Shown piece by piece: positions 10,817 through 21,312 of a stretch of 64,000 nucleotides of DNA (its first letter is position 1; the number at the start of each line of letters is the position of its first letter). Made by a program: the position numbers and the translations under genes. Source of the DNA: Rhodamnia argentea (Eukaryota; Streptophyta; Magnoliopsida; Myrtales; Myrtaceae); the NCBI RefSeq assembly GCF_020921035.1, contig NC_063156.1:27018283-27082282 (forward strand). Reading direction: 5' to 3'. The notes under the pieces are model-generated. The model searched no databases. It had not been told where the DNA came from and worked only from the letters and a program-made list of their open reading frames with translations.

Positions 10817-11954
10817 TGCAGCTGTTGGACTAGGATTATCGTCGGTGAATTGGGGTGGGGTGGTCAGGAAGACTTTGTGGATCATGTATATAAAGGAAAA
10901 AAAAGAAACGTTCAACTTCTCTATTTTGAAAAGCGAGATTACAGACAAACTTGGTGCAATGGTTTCTGCGAACGATGTGAAGACGGGTGGCATTGTGGCG
11001 GGTCACCAACTTCCTCGATGCTCTTGTGAGCAGGCTGTACGTGGCGGGACTCTGCAGATTTCTTTATCCTCCTTCCAACGTCAAAGTCGACTTCTTACGT
11101 CTGCTTTTCGTTTTGCTTTGCATTGTTTAATGTTACAGAGAAGAAGCTCCTAGTAGAATCAAGATACAACCTTGCCGAACTGGTTTACTATCTCAACTCA
11201 TACATGCATGGTCGGCAAGGAGTGTTCGGATATCGGCATCTGCATAAACTTGAAATCTAAGCAGTTGATGATGATTTCATCTGTACACGTCTTCATATCT
11301 TGACATTGTCTATGCAGCTTGGCTCTTTTGTTTTTTGTTACTGTTACCAATGGGGTCTTCTTGAAGTTTAATACTGGGTCAGTTCTGGGTGGACTTGCTG
11401 GAGGCGATTGATGCTTTAGGTGCTGAAACTACAGATCCAATTAGGAGCAAGACATATTCAAGGTAGTTCTCCTCTAATACTTCAGGAGCACACGTTCTGC
11501 TTCGCGACCAAATAATTGGGTAGTATCCATATTTCTGACATTTTTAAGGTTTCCGCACATTTGGCGCGAGAAATAGAGAAGATTCATATGCTTCAAATGG
11601 CTTCATGATACTTATTTTTGGTCCCTCTTTCATAGAACATGGCCTCGGCATCCTTATGTAACGATTTATCATAAAGGGTTCCTAATAAGATCGACTAATT
11701 GATCAGGGACGAATCATCCGTTGATTTCGACCAAAATGTTCTTTAGAGTTGTAGCATACCAGAGGAAGCATAAAGCTCTACTGAATATTCTGAAGCAAAT
11801 CGAAGTGGTACGAAAAAAACCAATGCATAGCACAATATCCAACGTGACAAACAATGAATGGATATTGCAACTTCACAAGTACCCACAAACAGAGTACTCA
11901 AGTGCAGATGAAAGAAAGTGAGCACATGCCAAATCTCTTTCACTCTCTCCTAGG
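10817..11954. other. Spacer between LTP cluster members 1 and 2
   Basis: Contains the promoter of member 1 and the 3' flank of member 2. No gene, clear repeat or RNA is seen in 11000-11950. Confidence 0.5.
10887..10894 (-). promoter_or_regulatory. TATA-like box of LTP cluster member 1
   Basis: TTTATATA on the minus strand, about 70 bp upstream of the chosen ATG. Confidence 0.45.
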
Positions 11955-12712
11955 TTAGGACTTCAGAAGAATTGATCCAAATGAAGCCAGCAAGAGTGCA
12001 AACGCAAGAGATCCGAAGGACGCTTTGATGCTCCCGCTCATGCTGGTTGCAGCAGGTGTAGCCTTCGATCCTGTCATACCATCAAACCCCACTAATAAGT
12101 CGGCGATCCTCCGGTGACAGAGCTTGTGAAGTGAAGCCAGTTCGTTAAGAGGACAATTTAATTCATACCTGACGGAATGGTTGGGGTTGAGGATGTTGTT
12201 GGAGACACTGGTGTCTTGTCTGAAGAATCTGCAGGACTTGTTGTAGGAGGACTTGATGGGGAGAGTGCTGAAAATTTTAAGGTCATTCATCAATTGGTTG
12301 ATTCTACCATAAAGTGTCGCATATTAGAATAACTCTTAACAAGTAATCACAATTCACATGCACAATGATTGATTTAGACCGTACCGTTGCAGAGGCTAAC
12401 CGATGGGGTCTTAACGCTGCAAGCGCCTGGGAGAGCCAGAGCGAGCGTCTGATTGATGTTGTACCCAAGCGACGACATGCCGCCATTGAGCAGCAAGCAG
12501 AGGCACTGCGGCTGCGACTGGACGACCGAGCTGAGGGTTGAGCAACAAGTGGAAGACGGCGAGGAGGAGTTCCCTGAGACGTAGCTCAAACACGGGGTCA
12601 ATGTTATCAGCGCCGTAGTGCAACCAGATGTGGACTGCGCTGAGCACGGACGAGCAAGCAATGCCGCAAGAACAGCCGCCAGGAGAACCATCTGCATTCT
12701 CTTCAAGGCCAT
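11955..12712 (-). CDS. GPI-anchored non-specific lipid transfer protein, cluster member 2
   Basis: Exons 12712-12385, 12267-12169 and 12070-11955 give 543 nt, 180 residues, with both introns in phase 1 at the same places as in the neighbours. The signal peptide (MALKRMQMVLLAAVLAALLA ... CSAQ) is followed by the eight-cysteine domain (GCTTALITLTPC, STCCSTLSSVV, QCLCLLLNG, ACSVKTPSVSLC). Next comes a Ser/Thr/Pro-rich linker that is probably O-glycosylated, then a hydrophobic tail (FGSLAFALLLASFGSILL) as GPI signal. It is closest to member 3 (16711-17520): both have STSGCT at the mature start, LLLNG, and GYNIN(Q/R)TLALALP. The role is likely extracellular lipid binding, as inferred from the family. 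Confidence 0.87.
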
Positions 12713-12829
12713 ATCGATCGTGCAGTAATTTTGATTCAGCAAAAGTGAATAGAACAATGCCCACGAAGTGTTTTTGTTCCTATTGGACTTGATCTTGATT
12801 GCTTCCGGGAAGGACAAGATGTATGGAAG

Positions 12830-12837
12830 TATTTATA
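12830..12837 (-). promoter_or_regulatory. TATA box of LTP cluster member 2
   Basis: TATAAATA on the minus strand, 118 bp upstream of the ATG. Confidence 0.65.
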
Positions 12838-12864
12838 CAGGAAAAGTATCAGTACAGACAAGTT

Positions 12865-12889
12865 GAATTGGTGCCATTGGGTGGCCAAA
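12865..12889 (-). promoter_or_regulatory. Shared LTP promoter module (member 2)
   Basis: A 25-bp stretch centred on TTGGGTGGCCAAA (plus-strand reading). It matches the stretch upstream of member 4 at 20234-20258 in 24 of 25 positions and lies about 30 bp upstream of the TATA box. On the minus strand it contains TTTGGCCACCCAAT, which includes a CCAAT core. Confidence 0.6.
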
Positions 12890-14216
12890 TTTCCTTAAAC
12901 AAAGACATTTATGTCATGGAACAGATTACAAAAGTCATCAACTCATTCATCCAGAAAATGATCTGCTCCTGTTAACATGAGTATCTGTCTATACAACAAG
13001 GCTCGTGGCCACATGTGTCCTAGACTCCTACAGTCCTACTGGTGTTGGTTGTTGGTGGATTTGGATGATGGATGCCAAATATTATTGTTAAAAGGAATAA
13101 AAAAGATTAATGTAGACAGATTTGGTAATCAATTGTCATAAATACCAGTTTTGGTACTTTGGTTGGCCTAACTGTTGTTATGTGAATATACACCAAGACC
13201 TTTGAATCTTCAGCACAAATAGTATGAATTTTCATATGTTTAATTTGACATAATTTGATTCTGCTTCCAAAAATGGACTTCAAATATGCACATGGTTTAC
13301 ATTCAAAACAGTCCGTGTTGTGAAATATAAGTTAATAGATTACCTATGGTTAATAAGTTCTGCCAAAACCCCAAAAGGTTTTTCCACCAAAGGAGCGTTC
13401 CAGAAACTTCACCCAAAATTAGGAAGGTAATTTCATTGATCATGCAAGTCTTCGAGGTTCCTTTGCTGCTATCTTCAGTAATCGGCTTATTTGAAAGTGA
13501 TTTTGTGACCAATTGTTATCTATTTTATAGCTCTTCACTCCCGATCTAGAACTAAATCTAGATTTGAATGTTCTTCTATTCCAAACTAGAGATAGATTTG
13601 GGAATTGAAAGACGTTTTCTGTGTTCCTTCAACCTATTGGTGTTGTTATTTTCTCTATACGATGATGGTGCTATGGATGTCAAACCTAGCCATGTACATC
13701 CTTTTGGCAAAATCGTAATTACTGAAAAGGAATTTCTCAGCCTGTGCTCATCACCGATGATGATGCGAGATCCAGTGATTGGCCGCCATGTGAGCTTTAT
13801 TGCTACAACGGATCTATCTTTGAGGAATGGACCAATCTTTGCAAGCAGCAGCAAGATGATTCACTTTTCAAATTTACTTGTTTTAGTTGCTTTATGGAAT
13901 TTGCGTCTTTGTCTTGAAGTTATGTACTCCTTTTTTCATATAAAATAAAGATCTTCGTTCCAACCAAAAAAAAATGTAGTGATTGTGTAATGAGCCATAG
14001 TACATTCCAAACAATCTTTTTTGTCCTATCTTTCAATGGCTCTGTCTTTGTAGAAACATAAATTGGGAATGCACTTTATTTGGAAAACTCCTTATGGATT
14101 TTGAAGATGATAAACCATTTTATTTGAATTAATGTGTATTAATTATTTAGACAAAATATCCTTTACGTATACAAGTTCATATGCAAATGATGTCACTAAC
14201 GGGACAGTCTATGCTA
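12890..14216. other. Intergenic, no confident gene
   Basis: AT-rich. An open plus-strand frame at 13568-13948 (126 codons) has no features I recognise and no supporting context, so I do not call a gene. Confidence 0.4.
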
Positions 14217-15670
14217 GTGACACAAACCGGTTGTTCTGTGTCTCGGATGGGCAAGTTCTCCCATGCTCATGTACCCTTGTAAATGGAGCTTGTGGTGTCA
14301 TCTTGGTGGGTGAACAATATAGAAGGGAAAGAAGCAAGTGGGTCCATGGGAATGGTCAGGATGGTTTGTACTAGAAGTTCTAGGTTAGATAAAATATACC
14401 CTTACGAACTACGAAGGCGGGGTTCGCCTCCTATGTACAAACTAGTTAGGAGCCGATGCCGCTCTCTTGATAAGGCCATGGCAAGTCGAAACCAATTGTG
14501 ATGCCTATTGTGTTATGCTTATCCCGCTCGATGTACGGATGCCCAAGCTAAACTAGGCGTGACATAATCCAATACGAGAAAGTTATTCGCTTAACTGTTC
14601 TATAAAGCAACTATATGAGGAAGGCTGGCCCGGCTTGGTTTGCCAGGCGCTGCACAAGCTAATTCCATAGCCAAGAATATGTCCACCTGTGACAAAACCT
14701 GTGGTCTTCCCTGTCTTATGACGGCGGAGAGTGATCGTCGGGACTAGGAGGGCTCTAACTAGGTATAGTTTTCGTCTAGCTTCTATGATACCAATGGGAG
14801 CATAAGAAGGATCCGGATTGCTCACCGAAATGGGAAAACATTCCCCGGATCATTTCAACGAATCTCAAGATGGATCCCCTACCATGTTTTCAACAGGGGG
14901 AGAAACCTCCATCGATTTGCTGAGATCATAAGTCTAGTAGACGAAAGAAGATGCTGGCAAGGGAGTGCAGTTGGCGAGGAATGTCACACTTGTCGAGAAG
15001 AGCACAAGTTGCTGGAGATTGGCGAATAGCTTTGATCGGGAGAAGCTACCAGTGGAGTGGAGTTGTTCTATTGGGTGAGCATTTACCATTCATGTAAGTC
15101 CCGTGGGAGTGGCTATGATGGTTGAAAGACACAAGGAAGTGACAAGACAGCCCGGAACGAGGGCGTTAAGGATTGAGTGGGAAGAATGACACGGACCGAT
15201 TGTTCCGTGTCTCGGGTGGACAAGTTCTCCATGCTTGTGTACCCTTGTAAGTGGAGTTTGTGACGTTATCACGGTGAGTGAGTGATGTAAAGGGGAAAGA
15301 AGCAACTAGGTCCATGGGAGTGACGTCAATGTGGTTTATACTAGGAGTGCTAGGTTAGGTAGAATATACTCTTAGGAGCTCTGAAAGCGGGATTGGCCTC
15401 CCGTATACAAATTGGTGGAGAGCTGATGCCGCTCTCCCGATGAGGCCATGGCAAGCCAAAACTATTTGTGATGCCTAACATGGTCTGCTTGTCTCGCTCA
15501 ATATCCGGATGCTCGAGCTAAGATGGGCATGTTGTGATCTAATACGAGAAAGTTATTCACCTAACTGTTCTATGGAGCAACCATATAAGGAAGGCTGGCT
15601 TAGCTTGGGTTGCCAAGCGCCGCACCGGTTAATTTCGCGACGAAAAATTTGTCAGCCCGTGGCACTAGTG
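14217..15670. repeat. Pair of about 450-bp direct repeats, possibly from an old LTR-type retroelement
   Basis: Two diverged copies (14217 to about 14700 and 15186 to about 15670) lie in the same orientation with a period near 969 bp. They share many blocks, such as GATGCCGCTCTC, AAGGCCATGGCAAG-like text, ATACGAGAAAGTTATTC and GGAAGGCTGGC. Overall similarity looks near 80%. A minus-strand TGGTATCATAGAAGC at 14777-14793 resembles the initiator-Met tRNA primer site of plant Copia and Gypsy elements. I see no intact retroelement coding region. The family is uncertain, and the divergence suggests a fairly old fossil. Confidence 0.55.
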
Positions 15671-16710
15671 AAGAGCTTTCTTACTCCGCAAATGGAGAAC
15701 AAGTTATTGAGTGGAAACTGATAGAGTTGGAGGGACCTTTTGATTTCCACAACAATTTAAGGAATGTCTTTTTTTTTTTAAAACAAAACTAGAGATACTA
15801 AAATCAGTGAAGAAAATTAATATAAAATACGACTAATTGCTAGTGAACAATTAAATTTAGATAAGTGAGCAACACTCACACGTGACAAATCACTATGTAC
15901 ACACTGTTTTGCTCGAAAATATTATAAAAATCGTACAACCTATTTACCTCCTTTCTTGGTGGTTTAAGTTCAGTTCATTTCACACTTTATATTTGGTTTT
16001 TTTTTATGAGATTAAATTGCTATTTTGACATATGATTCGTTGATGCAGGCCGAATGGCGAGCCCTACTAGCCAATATTTAGAGCATGCAAATATCGAGGC
16101 ATGCCGAAAGGCGCATGCTGAATTCTATAATCGCAATGGCCACATTTCTGTGGACGTGTCAAAAGGCCCGAACTTGGGCCGTTATTGCAATCCGCATTGG
16201 ATTGACCGAGATTTTATTTATGTGAATTATTATTAAATTACTAATTAGTTTACTATTTGTGAAATCACTCGCTAGATGTACTATGCACATGACATAGCAT
16301 TTGTGCTTGCTTTTGTAAGATAAGTTAAATGTTGCTCGTGGACGACTACATCGATGTTTGCATAAATGAACGACTAATCAAACAGAATGAATTGATTCGG
16401 ATGTAATATCAATTTACGTTAATTCTCGATGTTAATCCTTGTTTATAGCCAACTGAGGGCAGATTAGCATTGCAAATGGGGTACTAGACTTCTAATATAC
16501 TCGAATCTATTTCGTCACATCTTACCCATTCCTTTATAGAGCAAATTTTGTCCGTTTTCTTCTCAGGATCGACGCAGTAAACTAAGACGATCTGACGTAG
16601 GAATAAAATACACACCATAATCTAATCTATCTTCGGCCCGGCGCACCCGATTGAAAATACATACGGAACCCAAAATAGGACATAGTGGTACTAAACAAGA
16701 TTTCTCCATC
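15671..16710. other. Intergenic, no confident gene
   Basis: AT-rich. A 60-codon frame at 16054-16236, preceded by an acceptor-like TTGATGCAG, shows balanced codons but no family I recognise. Nothing else stands out. Confidence 0.4.
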
Positions 16711-17520
16711 TTAGAATTCGAAAGGATTTGATCCAAATGACGCCAAAATTAGGGCGAAGAACATAGAGCCAAGAGACACTCCAATGCCTTTGCTTCCACT
16801 TGTGGTTGATGTAGTCTTTAACCCTGATTTTTCATTTCATTAAACAAAAAAAAAAATGACATTTTGTCAGTCGCAAATTATTCAATGGGGGGGAAAAATA
16901 AAAACAAACCCAACATTTTTTTCACTCAAATTTAGATTCATGCGACATTATTGCTGCACCAGAAGTGTCGAACTAGCAAAATTATTACCAGAAGGAACAG
17001 TCGGGGTTGATGATGCTGTTGGGGCAGTGGGTGTGTTGTCGTCTGCAGGGGGACTTCTTGTTGGAGCACTTGAGGGAGACAGCGCTGAATTCACAGGTTC
17101 AACTAGCATCAATGGTGACGACGTCACCCTGAAAATAAGTCCAAAACACAAAGATGAATAGTTTTGGTTCGTTAGGCCGTTACCGTTGCATAGGCTCGCC
17201 GACGGCGTGTTCACGTTGCACGCGTCGGGGAGCGCGAGGGCGAGCGTCCGGTTGATGTTGTAGCCGAGCGACGACGAGGCACCGTTCAGGAGCAGACAGA
17301 GGCACCGCGGCTGCGACTGGACGACGGAGCCGAGCATGGAGCAGCAGGTCGAGGAGGGCGCGGAGGAGTTCCCCGTGACGTAGTTCAGGCACGGGGTCAG
17401 TGTCATCAGCACTTGCGTGCAGCCGGACGTGGACTGCGCCGAGCCCGGCCGGGCGAGCGATGCCACCGCGAGGACGGCGACCAGCGCTAGGCCCATGATC
17501 TCCATATTCTTCACTGCCAT
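16711..17520 (-). CDS. GPI-anchored non-specific lipid transfer protein, cluster member 3
   Basis: Exons 17520-17184, 17084-16989 and 16823-16711 give 546 nt, 181 residues, with phase-1 introns. The signal peptide (MAVKNMEIMGLALVAVLAV ... GSAQ) is followed by eight cysteines in the LTP pattern (GCTQVLMTLTPC, STCCSMLGSVV, RCLCLLLNG, ACNVNTPSASLC). The linker has runs of Ser, Pro and Thr, and the hydrophobic C-terminus (VSLGSMFFALILASFGS) suits GPI anchoring. The coding part of exon 1 is much richer in GC at third positions than member 2, although the proteins are alike. Its function is inferred from the family: lipid binding at the cell surface. Confidence 0.87.
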
Positions 17521-17600
17521 CCGATCTCAACGATAGAGGATAGACTATGCCTGAGGGTTTGGGCCTAGATTTGATTGTGTTGGGCAAATGGGTGACTGGG

Positions 17601-17608
17601 AATTTATA
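17601..17608 (-). promoter_or_regulatory. TATA box of LTP cluster member 3
   Basis: TATAAATT on the minus strand, about 81 bp upstream of the ATG. Confidence 0.6.
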
Positions 17609-17642
17609 TGAGAAGCTAGCCTAGTAAAGGACAGAGCAAACA

Positions 17643-17662
17643 GGTGATTTTGGTTGGCCAAA
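17643..17662 (-). promoter_or_regulatory. Shared LTP promoter module (member 3), degenerate
   Basis: GGTGATTTTGGTTGGCCAAA lies about 35 bp upstream of the TATA box and matches the core of the modules of members 2 and 4. A second related stretch at about 17826-17870 (GGTTAGCCAAC ... TTTCCTAAACA) resembles the flank of the member 2 module, so the motif seems repeated here. Confidence 0.45.
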
Positions 17663-19255
17663 TTGACCGAGACAAGGAAGTCCAATTGAGTTTTATAATC
17701 AGCAGCTCGTTATGTAGCAAGTAGCGTAAAAGGAACCAATCATGTCATTAGAACTATATTTATGACGTCAGATGGATATCTAACTCTAGACATATTGCTT
17801 TTGAGGAATCCTGCATAACGTACACTTTGGTTAGCCAACTTTTCCTAAACAGAGCATGATTTGTCATCAATGGGGAAGAGCCTACTAGTACCAACTACTA
17901 ACCCACCTGACGTCATAAATCGATTGGACACTTTAGTTGCCCAATTGGGTGTCCCCTTTGGAAAAACTAAAGGGTGTTAGCGAAGTGTGTATATGTTTGA
18001 ATCGTTAACTAAGTTATGGTTAATAACACAATTTAACATTCGCATGTCTTCACGTGTCATGCAGACCGCACTTGTCTTCCTTTCTAAACAATTTCACATC
18101 ATCTCTCGAAAATTTCTTGATCTTATGTATATGAGCCTAATTAATTTTAAACATTTTATATATGTGAGTCCCACGTGAGACCCACATGATCTAATAATCA
18201 AGATGCTCGATTTCTCTGTCTTTGATAATAAATGACTAAGTTTTCGGTCACCATCCGCCATCACCAACCATCCTCCGTCACCACCCCCAATTGGCTGCAT
18301 CGCCGCCGCCATCTCTACACCACCGCTTCTGCTGCAAAGGACTCACAGGGTCACAACACCGCACCCCCGCCCCCCAGCCCCCCCAAGTCAATACGGCCGT
18401 GATGAGATGACCGCCGCAATGAACTTGGCTGCCGTCGTCGTCTCTGCACTTCATCACCACCACGACGAAGGCCAACTCGTAGGGACGTGACCACCCCCCA
18501 CAAGTCAACGGAGATGAAACCACCACCACCACCACCACCAACTCCATCACCGCACATCACTGCTCTGTCTCTGTCTCTGTCTCTGTCTCTGTTCTGCTCC
18601 CTCTGTTCTGATGTGGAGCACAGATACGAGGTCGCGTGACATTTAATTGTGGGGGGGGGGGATGGATATGGTTCCGACCTCAGATTCGAGGTGGCGAGAC
18701 CTTGAAGATGGCCGCGAAAGAGAGGAGAGAAGAAGAATGCACTCTATATAACTATAAGGCACTCGATATCAACTATGGAGAGAGCTTTCCATGTAATTGA
18801 TTTCATCGCATTCATCCCGTAATTTTCATTCAACCCAAGAATGTTTGATTCGCGTCGGTTCCGTAAAAATCTAGATGGCTTCAACATTTTTCTTCGTCAT
18901 CGCGTTTTGTAAATCGACTATTCTCTCACCAATGGCCATCGACGCACTTTCGCAACGATTGGGCGGTGCCGAGGGTCCATTTCGAGTTCTTCATGCACAA
19001 GTGAATGGATCGCAGCAAAATTGAAAATCGCCAAAGACTTCCATTGATTGAACTAGCAGAAAAGAATTTTCACTAGGACAAACGACACAATCAAATGCAC
19101 CATCCAGAACTGCTACTGGCACAGAGTACAGTACATTGCACCGCCATAGATGGCGGCAACCAGAAAAATTCTCGATACACACGCAAGGCGAGCGATGCCG
19201 TAAAGAATAATCAAACAAATGAACACGGCACAATCCAAATCTTCGACTATATGAT
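17663..19255. other. Intergenic with simple repeats
   Basis: Holds a CCA-rich stretch (about 18518-18541), a TCTCTG hexamer array (about 18565-18592) and a G run (18651-18660). Frames here are low-complexity and not credible genes. Confidence 0.5.
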
Positions 19256-20074
19256 TCAGAATCTGTTGAAGATTGAAGCCACGAGGACGACCAACGCTGC
19301 GAGACGAAGTTGAGCTTTCACAATGCTTCCATCAGATGTGTTCCCATTTGTTGATGGCACAGCTTTAGACCCCCCTGTTCCTGGAGTCCCTGCACCAACA
19401 AAAATTTGTGTTTGTTTGCCCAAATTGATCATCTTATACGTCAATCGTTAAGGCATCTTTAGAAAATATTTAGGTTCAGGAATCATTCTGGTTATGATGT
19501 CCTCTATATAAGTACCTGAAGGAGGAGTTGAGGCAGCTGGTGCTGCAGCAGTTGGTGCTGCGGCAGTTGGTGTCTCATTGGAAGGCTCTGCTGGAGAATC
19601 TGACGGCGAAGCCACAGGTGGCACCTCCGGCGCACCCACGCTGGCCGGTGTCGGTGCATTAGCGGCAGCTTCCAAATGAACAAAAATGTGAGAAAATAAG
19701 TAAAATGCACAAAGGGGGTATAGCTATTAGCTTAGGCCGAGAGGAAAAGATTTACCATTGCACTGGCTGACGGGTGGGGTCTGCACATTGCAAGCGTTAG
19801 GGAGCGCCAGGGCCTGGGTCTGGTTGATGGTGATGCCGAACACCGGGCTGGGGCCATTCATGACCGAGCAGAGGCACTGGGGGGTCGCCTTGACGACGCT
19901 GGCGAGCTGGGAGCAGCACGAGGATGATGGGGTGGACGAGTTCCCGAGGATGAAGTTGAGGCACGGCGCGAGGCTCGTGAGGGCAGTGGTGCACCCAGAC
20001 TGGGCCGTGGACTGAGTCCACAGCGTGGCGGCGAGCACGAGGACCAGGCCCGTGATGATCCCTCTTGATGCCAT
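19256..20074 (-). CDS. GPI-anchored non-specific lipid transfer protein, cluster member 4
   Basis: Exons 20074-19756, 19668-19516 and 19389-19256 give 606 nt, 201 residues, with phase-1 introns. The signal peptide (MASRGIITGLVLVLAATLW ... STAQ) precedes the eight-cysteine domain (GCTTALTSLAPC, SSCCSQLASVV, QCLCSVMNG, ACNVQTPPVSQC). The linker is the longest of the four, about 50 residues rich in Ala, Pro, Thr and Ser with an APTAAAPAA repeat like arabinogalactan-type glycosylation sites. A hydrophobic tail (LRLAALVVLVASIF) completes a GPI signal. In its cysteine domain it is closest to member 1 (both have ACNVQTPP and a -GI/GV-NINQTQAL stretch). Confidence 0.87.
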
Positions 20075-20191
20075 GTCTCTAGTGTTGATGGATTACGATT
20101 TGTATCCGATGATGATCGACTCAAAAGACGCTGTGTAATTGCAAGGACGGATCTGTATGTCTGAGTGCAAAGAAAAGGAGGACTTAGGCAC

Positions 20192-20199
20192 AATTTATA
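20192..20199 (-). promoter_or_regulatory. TATA box of LTP cluster member 4
   Basis: TATAAATT on the minus strand, 118 bp upstream of the ATG, the same distance as in member 2. Confidence 0.6.
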
Positions 20200-20233
20200 T
20201 GTGAACATAGACAGAAGAGACAAAAAAAAAAAT

Positions 20234-20258
20234 GAATTGGTGCTATTGGGTGGCCAAA
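20234..20258 (-). promoter_or_regulatory. Shared LTP promoter module (member 4)
   Basis: Contains TTGGGTGGCCAAA, with the same neighbouring bases as at 12865-12889 and nearly the same distance to the TATA box and ATG. Confidence 0.6.
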
Positions 20259-20337
20259 CTCCTAAATTAAAGGTTCAATTATATCCCTCAAAAAATAAAA
20301 TAAAAAATAAAAAAAATCAGTTTGTTTGTTGGATAAC

Positions 20338-21312
20338 TAAAGGCTTGAATGACAACGCTCTTGGAATAGAATTTTTGCTCCAGAATTACTTCTGGAGCGG
20401 AAGTCCGATTGGTAACGCAACTTCTGAAACAGAAATTCGTTTTGTTACGTATCTTCATTTTTTCTACTTCAAGAGCAATTTTTTGCTCCAAATTTAATTT
20501 TGGAGCCACTTGAAGAAGTAAAAGAAATCAACTTTTGGAGAGAAGTTAATTTGTAGAGCAGAAGCACTGCCATGTGTGCCCTTATCGATGTCATATTTTT
20601 ATTTTTATTTTCTTTGGGTAAGTGCAATTAAAACAACTATTTTGGCTACTTAGGGGGTGAATGATAATCATTCTGTTCTAGAAATAAATTTCTGGTTAAA
20701 AATAGTTTTTTCTATTTCTCTTAATTTAATTTTGGAGCCACTTGAAGAAGTAAAAGAAATCAACTTTTGGAGAGAAGTTATTTGTGAGAATGTGTGCCCT
20801 TATCTGTCATATTTTTATTTTTATTTTCTTTGGGTGTAATTAAAACAACTATTTTGGCTACTTAGGGGTGAATGATAATCATTTCTAGAAATAAATTTCT
20901 GATTAAAAATAGTTTTTTCTATTTCTGTTTCTGGATGAGTTTTTGAGCAAAAAAATGTGTTTGATAACGACATAAAATTTCTACTTCTAAAATAGAAATT
21001 TATTTGACAATTGTTGAAAATTTCTACTTTTAGAAAATGCGTCGGCCAACCGACAACGGGGACGAGTTGAGGCCGGTGACCGGCAGGTGGTGGTCGAAGA
21101 AAGTGAGTAATTGAGAGAAAGTGAGATTTCTATTTCTGCTTTTTGGAAAAGTTGAAAATTATTATTTATTATTTCTCCTTCAAATCTATTTCTGAAATAA
21201 CTTTTTATTTCAGAAATAGAAAAATGGAATTACGTTACCAAATGAATTTCTGTTCCGGAAATAGGTTTGGAATAGAAATTCTATTTCTAAATGGTTTTCA
21301 TACACCCCTTAA
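20338..21312. mobile_element. Composite MITE with tandemly repeated left arm
   Basis: The right end (AAATGGTTTTCATACACCCC, ending near 21312) is the inverted counterpart of AGGGGTGAATGATAATCATT at about 20864, giving a MITE of about 450 bp. A second copy of that left arm starts near 20653, and about 210-230 bp (GGAGCCACTTGAAGAAGTAA and following) are repeated in tandem at 20489-20712 and 20722-20920. A third, more diverged arm begins at about 20345. A short GC-rich core (GTCGGCCAACCGACAACGGG ... GAGGCCGG) lies at about 21040-21100. No coding capacity. Confidence 0.6.

Noticed and set aside
10482-11153. Plus-strand frames over LTP member 1
   Set aside because: Antisense shadows of the eight-cysteine exon; no splice or promoter support.
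13568-13948. 126-codon plus-strand frame
   Set aside because: No recognisable domain, no promoter or splice context; kept only as a note in the intergenic entry.
18278-18560. Gly/Val-rich minus-strand frames
   Set aside because: They are translations of CCA/CAC simple repeats.
12865-20258. Short repeats upstream of the LTP genes as a CRISPR-like or phage array
   Set aside because: Two to four dispersed copies with no spacers, in a plant nuclear context; they are promoter motifs.
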